A stretch of DNA of 64,000 nucleotides from Trachythela sp. YZ-2020. Lineage: Eukaryota; Cnidaria; Anthozoa; Malacalcyonacea; Clavulariidae. This document shows, piece by piece, positions 58,447 through 64,000 of the stretch. A model generated the notes under the pieces. It saw only the letters and a program-made list of their open reading frames with translations, ran no database searches and was not told the DNA's origin. The stretch's first letter is position 1; each line of letters begins with the position of its first letter. The position numbers were made by a program, and so were the translations under genes. Where the stretch lies: the NCBI GenBank assembly GCA_016169945.1, contig JADLSH010000191.1, positions 1,825,501 through 1,889,500 of the forward strand, read 5' to 3'.

Positions 58447-59052
58447 TTCACTTGATAAAGCTTGAAAACACGCGCGTGTGAAAATATTTCCTTTCATGCT
58501 CGCGTGACGCTCGCGCGCGTGCACACAAGTCTATTCGGTCTAATATATTGGCAAGTTTTTTCAACTCAAACTCAAACTCATCTACAACTCTTACAAATGC
58601 AAAATTATTTTCCACAAATTACAAACAAAAACTCTACAAAAACTACATCACTTTCCACAAAGTTTTAACTTCAAATGTAATTTCTAAGCATGTTAAAAAA
58701 GCGAATATATTTGGGGTTTTTGACAAAACTATGCTGGACAAAACTATGCATACGTCAGTTTTTAAATTTTGAAGAAGGCGCTGATTGGCTACTTTACATA
58801 ACGTTTTCTGCAAATTACACAGGCATGCGGCGGGAAAATCACTAGTAAAATCACTAGTGTTTAAAGTGATGTAGTTTTTGTAGAGTTTTGTTGTTTATAA
58901 TTTGTGGAAAATTTTGCATTTGTAAAAGTTGTAGATGAGTTTGAGTTGAAAAAACTTGTATAGACTTGTGTGCACGCGCTCGAGCGTCACGCGAGCATCA
59001 GGAAATATTTTCATGGGCCACGGCGTGTGTTTTCAAGCTTTATCAAGTGAAT
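58447..59052. mobile_element. ~600-bp inverted-repeat element
   Basis: ttcacttgataaagcttgaa and ttcaagctttatcaagtgaa are inverse ends. The arms (58449-58660 and 58860-59051) keep pairing through gtgcacacaagtctat, aactcaaactcatctacaac and ctctacaaaaactacatcac. No transposase. Confidence 0.85.
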
Positions 59053-59340
59053 AATAATAATAATAATAGCTTTATTCACCATTTTAAGATAAAAAAGTAC
59101 AATGGACTTACAATTACTTGTTAAGAAAGTATATGCTGTGAATGTCTTTATATTACAAATTTTGTTAGATAATTTAGAAAACTAACTAAGAAGTTAAAAC
59201 AATTTACAAATATTTACAAGCTCTTCCTGAAAAAAAAGTTTGTGCCTTTCAATTCCAGAGAAGAATGATGTATTGCGATTCCGGTCAATGACAATGTTCC
59301 TTAAATTGTACTGATTGTTAATTAATTTTGGCAAAACACT
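59053..59340 (-). mobile_element. LINE 3' tail fragment
   Basis: An ATA/AAT microsatellite (59050-59068), then tagctttattcaccatttta and further AT-rich sequence similar to the 3' tail at 55600-55760. No coding part recognised. Confidence 0.45.
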
Positions 59341-61023
59341 GTGACAGGGATGGTTTCAGCAGCTCCCAGTGGTGTGTGAGAATTGACTTATATTTCAAGA
59401 CTCAAGGGCCCCAAAGTTCTCTTCATTTCTTTCTCGTTTACACATTTACAATGAGAAAAATAATGTACTTTTGCTTTAAATCATTAAATGTTTTATTGAT
59501 TTGTTTCACAAACGGATACATCGTTATGATGGTCTGTACATATCCAGGGTTCATTTTGGGCTTAAATATTTACATCTTGCGGTGTTGCACACCGTAACCC
59601 TTTTGTCCTTAATAGAACTAGCTCAGTCCCTTCAAATGTTCGAATGTTTTACAATCATATGTGAGTTTAGATCAATTACTTTATATGTTTGGAAGAACAT
59701 TGAAGAAAGTTTCCACTGACATTTTCTTGGCCTCGTGCCTTCGTACATTACGTACGCTTGTTGAAAATCCCATAACTTTCCGTCTTTATATTTGGTTCAT
59801 TTAAAGTCTATTTTACTTTGTCTTCGCTAGCGTATAGTGCACTATAGTCCAGTGAAACCAACCCAAATTGCACGCCCACGCTTGTCGTTCAATATGATAA
59901 TCTGATTAAAACGAACATAACTTGCCCAACAATAATTGTTGAGACCATGCCGATAAATTTTCGTATAAAATACATTGCTAAATTTAATAAACCTTGTTTT
60001 TAAGGCCACGATTTGTTGAAAATATTAGTTTCTCGTCCTCCGCCCGCATGACTTCTAGATAGCCGCATCGATGGCCATCATTGTAATTTATCAAATATCA
60101 AACCAAAATTTACTAAATCTCTTTTCAAAATTATAATTTTCCATCTGCATTTGATACTATTTGTTGTCAAAACGACTTTTGCATAGTTTTACGCACTTTT
60201 ACCGAAAATTTAAATAATGTTATGAGTCATGCTGAACGTGACAAGTTCAAGGGCAATAATTATGAAATGATGGCAATGGCCGCCCGCATGAACTTTGAAG
60301 AAAGCCTCAGATGAGAAACTAATATTCAACAAAATTGGCCTAATAATAGTATATAAGTAGAGAATATAAACTTGTGCTATGCCAAGGAAAACGACACTCA
60401 TATTTAAACACCGTGGAAATGCACACAATAGTTGAAAAAGGTCCGTAGAGAACACGCTAAACATGTAAAATACCTCGTAAAATTATGGTAAAATACAACA
60501 GACTGGCTACAAACAAAAAAATGTATACGTCGCTCCTGTATCGTAACTCCACGCCTTAAAGACAGTGCTTTGGCGGCCGCTCTTTCTTAAAGAATAGATA
60601 AATAACTGTTTGAATAACTTGGCTATCTAAACGCTTTTTTAAATGGTGTATTTTGAGTTGAAATATTTCATATTCGCGTTCGGGACGTTCGCGGCGCGTA
60701 TTTTTTAAAGGATAATATAACATCCGTTTTGCCTATATAAATTCTCAACTTTCTTTAATATATAAATTAGAACAGCTAGTTTTGTAAAATATATATATTT
60801 ACCTTTTTGTTGGCTTCATTTTGACAGGATATCTTGATTTAAACCGAGTTGAAAAGTTTTTCTTCTTCGACGAAGACGAGCAGACCACGAGGAGGTTTTA
60901 AAATTTGTGCTTTTTTCACAATGTCATGTGACACGAATCATGTGACCGTAACCAGCGAATCAGGTAACAGATCGACCATCGAGCTAACCATGACTTTCAA
61001 CAACACTGAAGTTACACCTATAT
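59341..61023. other. Gene-poor DNA
   Basis: Nothing I can support as a gene. An inverted pair cgcccgcatga occurs at 60041 and 60281. Confidence 0.4.
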
Positions 61024-61394
61024 ATGGGACCGGTCATAAAGTATGTGGGGGGTGAGGGTATTCCAAAATACTACCATAAAATTTGGCACCCCCCCGAAAA
61101 GCGTCGGAAAATATTTAATACCCCCCTCAAAGGTGACGAAATGTTTCGTACCCCCCCACCCAACCATGCACCCTCCCACCAAAAAAATTATGAGAACATA
61201 CACTCAATTTTATTAAAGTATTAAAGTTTGTAGTTTTAATCATGGACATAGTATTAGACTCATTTTTTGTTTCGTACCCTCCACAAATATGTCGTAATTC
61301 GTCTCATACCCCCCCCAAATGTTAGATAATTTGTTTCGTACCCCCCAACTTACCCTCCACCCGCCCAGTACACATACTTTATGACCGGTCCCTA
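61024..61394. mobile_element. MITE with gggaccggtcataaagtatg termini
   Basis: gggaccggtcataaagtatg on the left and catactttatgaccggtccc on the right are perfect inverses. The interior holds cgtaccccccc-type repeats. Confidence 0.92.
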
Positions 61395-61399
61395 TTACG

Positions 61400-62005
61400 C
61401 CCATTAGCCTATAACGCCTATAACACCTATAACACCTTTAACACCTATAACACCTATTACACCTATAACGCCTATAACGCCTATAACACCTATAACGCCT
61501 ATAACTCCTTTAACACCTATATATAACACCTATATATAACACCTATAACACCTATAACACCTATTACACCTATAACACCTATAACACCTATAACACCTTT
61601 AACACCTTTAACCTATAACACCTTTAACACCTTTAACGCTCATTACACCTTTAACATCTATGACACCTATAACACCTATAACGCCTATTACACCTATAAC
61701 GCGTATACGCGTATAACGCTTATTACACCTATAACACCTATAACGCCTATTACGCCCATAACAGCTATAACACCTATTACATCTATAACGCCCATTACAC
61801 CTATAACACCTATAACGCCTTTAACGCCTATCACACCTTTAACGCCTATAACACCTCTAAGACCTATTATGCCTATAACGCCTTTAACACCTATTACACC
61901 TATTATGCCTATAACGCCTTTAACACCTATTACATCTATAACACCTATAACGCCTTTAACGCCTTTAACACCTATAATGCCTATAACACCTATAACGCCT
62001 TTCTA
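61400..62005 (+). repeat. acctataac minisatellite, ~65 copies
   Basis: 9-bp units cctataaca/cctataacg/cctttaaca. It is the inverse complement of the array at 49672-49835. Pro/Ile/Thr frames over it are artefacts of the 9-bp period. Confidence 0.95.
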
Positions 62006-62079
62006 TAACGACATTACTAAAATATTACTAAACATATATATGTACAGATATGGATATATAGGGCGCCATATTAATGACG

Positions 62080-62115
<36 letters not shown>

Positions 62116-62363
62116 CATGCATGTCTGCAGATTTGACTATATATGCTCCTTCACTTGTGTTGTTGAGCACTCTGTGAGGTTAATTGGTGGCTAATAAGCT
62201 ATAATGCAAAAGCTCACTTCCCTTGTGGTGGTTTGAGCACTCTGGAGACACTTCACGCATGTCTGGATGCGCATGTGTCTGAGTATTGTACCACATGCGC
62301 TTAGTGAGGGCAAGAGTATGGTGTATAAATACGAAGTCACTCGCATCTAGACTGCGTTACAAG

Positions 62364-62407
62364 CTGCACTGACGAGCCGTTGAACGGCGAAACATGCATG
62401 TCTGCAG
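62364..62407 (+). ncRNA. Hammerhead ribozyme, type I, unit 1/2 junction
   Basis: Stem I ctgca/tgcag (5 bp), core ctgacga, stem II gccgt/acggc with a tga loop, core gaaa, stem III as the palindrome acatgcatgt, and cleavage trinucleotide gtc before tgcag. All invariant core positions are present. Cleavage is predicted after 62402. The very short, self-complementary stem III suggests that two copies may pair as a dimeric hammerhead. Confidence 0.88.
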
Positions 62408-62645
62408 ATTTGACTATATATGCTCCTTCACTTGTGTTGTTGAGCACTCTGTGAGGTTAATTGGTGGCTAATAAGCTATAATGCAAAAGCTCACTTCCCT
62501 TGTGGTGGTTTGAGCACTCTGGCCCCAAGACACTTCACGCATGTCTGGATGCGCATGTGTCTGAGTATTGTACCACATGCGCTTAGTGAGGGCAAGAGTA
62601 TGGTGTATAAATACGAAGTCACTCGCATCTAGACTGCGTTACAAG

Positions 62646-62689
62646 CTGCACTGACGAGCCGTTGAACGGCGAAACATGCATGTCTGCAG
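62646..62689 (+). ncRNA. Hammerhead ribozyme, unit 2/3 junction
   Basis: Identical in core and stems to the copy at 62364-62407. Predicted cleavage follows 62684. Confidence 0.88.
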
Positions 62690-62912
62690 ATTTGACTATA
62701 TATATATGCTCCTTCACTTGTGTTGTTGAGCACCGACTCTGTGAGGTTAATTAAAGCTCACTTCCCTTGTGGTGGTTTGAGCACTCTGGCCCCAAGACAC
62801 TTCACGCATGTCTGGATGCGCATGTGTCTGTGTATTGTACCACATGCGCTTAGTGAGGGCAAGAGTATGGTGTATAAATACGAAGTCACTCGCATCTAGA
62901 CTGCGTTACAAG

Positions 62913-62956
62913 CTGCACTGACGAGCCGTTGAACGGCGAAACATGCATGTCTGCAG
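62913..62956 (+). ncRNA. Hammerhead ribozyme, end of unit 3
   Basis: Identical in core and stems. Predicted cleavage follows 62951. The sequence leaves the array just downstream into (TA)n. Confidence 0.88.
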
Positions 62957-63322
62957 ATTTGACTATATATATATATATATATATATATTCGTGATCCGTA
63001 CATAACAAATCGGCTTGGAATCGGAACTTGCCGGATTTCTGCTGTTTCATTACCCTGAACTTGATTGGCTGAATCCTAAAAACAGAACACAGCACTTGAT
63101 TGGTTGCATCCAAAAGCAATGAAATTATACTGATTCGGTGGAAATTAATAAAATATTTGATATTTTGTTCCATTATTATATATTTCACGATTTGTTACTG
63201 TTTTGACTTTCAAATTTTCACCAAATAACATTGGAATATTAGATCCTTACGTCTTATTCTGATCTTTTCACCACAACACGCTCAGCTATATATTCAGTTT
63301 CTCACTATGTTAATATCAGCAA

Positions 63323-63394
63323 GCGTTGGTGGTGTAAAGGCTAGCATTGTTGCCTTCCAAGCAGTAGATCCGGGTTCGATTCCCGGCCAACGCA
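63323..63394 (+). tRNA. tRNA-Gly (anticodon TCC)
   Basis: 72 nt fold as a cloverleaf: acceptor gcgttgg/ccaacgc with discriminator A, D-arm with a GG loop, anticodon stem gttgc/gcagt around cttccaa (anticodon TCC), and T-arm ccggg-ttcgatt-cccgg. The B-box ggttcgattcc is canonical. The A-box is slightly unusual (tggtgtaaagg). No intron. AT-rich T-runs follow as a Pol III terminator. Confidence 0.95.
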
Positions 63395-63921
63395 TATTTT
63401 ATTTCCACGTTTTTTCTTCTCCCAAACAAAATCTATAACGTGAAATAATTTTGAAGCAGTAACATTTCCTTCGTGCATTAAGGCGCGTACTTTTTTCTTA
63501 AGGCAAACGAACGCTATCTAAGGCAAACTATTTTGAAGAATTTTATGAGAGTACTCGAACCAGGGCAAAGAAAAACTTCTCGATTTAAAAATTTAAAGAG
63601 ACCAGTTCATAACATATAAAGAACAATGAACGTTTGTTTTTACACGTGACAATAATATTGCGTAATCTTAGCTAGTCTCCAGGTTCCAGGATTTTCCTTC
63701 ACTTTTGGCAGAAAACCAGAAATTGAATCTTTTCTACGATATTTTCTTTTTAAACTTTGCATGGCCTTGGATATAGAGCATTATTGTCTCACTACGGTAA
63801 TATATTTATAGTTTGGTACTTAATTCTAAAATACTTTATCGCATTGTCAAACTTTAGAGTGCCAAAATGGTATTTGGTAAATAGTATTCCCAGTATTTTA
63901 TGAATTTGTTTTCGTTTGTAG
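63395..63921. other. Upstream/intron of the ALKBH6-like gene
   Basis: No exon I can support before 63922. A first coding exon may lie here or be very short. Confidence 0.4.
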
Positions 63922-63990
63922 ACGTTTCCAAAGATATATTATATCCCAAATTTTATAACTGAGGAAGAAGAAAGATTGCTGTATGAGCAG
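63922..63990 (+). CDS. ALKBH6: ALKBH6-like exon, gene cut by window edge
   Basis: After an acceptor (ttcgtttgtag) the frame reads TFPKIYYIPNFITEEEERLL then YEQ, up to a gtttga that acts as donor. The IYY(I/V)P(N/D)FI..EEE..LL pattern matches the N-terminal region of AlkB homologue 6, a 2-oxoglutarate/iron dioxygenase relative. The catalytic HxD part would lie beyond the window. Read through, the frame meets TGA right after Val, so splicing at 63990/63991 is expected even though the donor is not a strong consensus. Confidence 0.7.
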
Positions 63991-64000
63991 GTTTGAGAAG

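Larger units (their letters stand above)
62114..62969 (+). mobile_element. Retrozyme-like tandem array with hammerhead ribozymes
   Basis: Three direct units, measured between predicted cleavage points: 62126-62402 (277 bp), 62403-62684 (282 bp) and 62685-62951 (267 bp). They sit within (TA)n tracts and are bounded by partial unit ends. Each unit has a hairpin (gcgcatgtg...cacatgcgc), a TATA-like tataaata ~35-75 bp before the ribozyme, and one hammerhead motif. No ORF is present. Small tandem units ending in a type I hammerhead match what is known of metazoan retrozymes, non-autonomous retroelements that make circular RNAs and are thought to depend on Penelope-like or other retroelement enzymes. 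Confidence 0.8.

Noticed and set aside
60849..61055. Possible small gene before the 61-kb MITE
   Set aside because: The frame extends into the MITE terminus and shows no conserved feature.

Overview
This is eukaryotic nuclear DNA from an animal. It is AT-rich, with intron-split genes, GT-AG introns, no operons, a nuclear tRNA gene and a very high load of short inverted-repeat transposons and minisatellites. Spastin, a Polycomb CBX protein, a metazoan Dicer, an NKRF-like protein and an ALKBH6 exon place it in Metazoa. A second-type Dicer with a decayed helicase, secreted cysteine-rich peptides and the repeat landscape make an early-branching invertebrate, probably a cnidarian, my best guess. 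That placement is inference.

Layout. 1-5.2 kb: two tandem tetraspan (MARVEL-like) genes separated by LINE fragments and an 834-bp foldback element. 5.2-6.8 kb: repeats. 6.8-9.9 kb: a kinesin-6/9-type tail gene with no visible motor. 9.4-17.2 kb: an imperfect tandem duplication carrying kinesin 3' exons and a two-exon cysteine-rich secreted peptide gene. A decayed hAT transposon sits between the copies, and a ~90-bp satellite is present in only one copy. 18-19 kb: a BPI/TULIP-like membrane protein (minus strand). 19.8-24.7 kb: a complete 17-exon spastin gene (minus). 24.7-26.6 kb: the spastin/Dicer head-to-head intergenic region, packed with MITEs. 26.7-39.4 kb: a ten-exon Dicer gene whose introns are full of mobile elements. 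40-43.8 kb: two G-patch/R3H genes of the NKRF type (minus). 44.1-45.3 kb: an unrecognised single-pass membrane protein. 46.2-49.2 kb: a five-exon Polycomb chromobox gene. 49.3-63.3 kb: gene-poor DNA made of minisatellites, MITEs and LINE remnants, ending in a three-unit tandem array with hammerhead self-cleaving ribozymes (retrozyme-like). 63.3-64 kb: tRNA-Gly(TCC) and an ALKBH6 exon cut by the window edge.

The most notable system is the hammerhead array at 62.1-63.0 kb. Three ~270-280-bp units each carry a complete type I hammerhead motif. A paralogous copy of the same flanking DNA at 49.56-49.67 kb lacks the array, so it looks like an empty site. The second is the Dicer: both RNase III active sites look intact, but every ATPase motif I can place is lost. 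It also has a ~140-residue Pro/Thr minisatellite insertion before PAZ and a compensating pair of frameshifts around the end of RNase IIIa. The duplicated cysteine-rich peptide genes, with an unchanged signal exon and a diverged mature exon, are a third point of interest.
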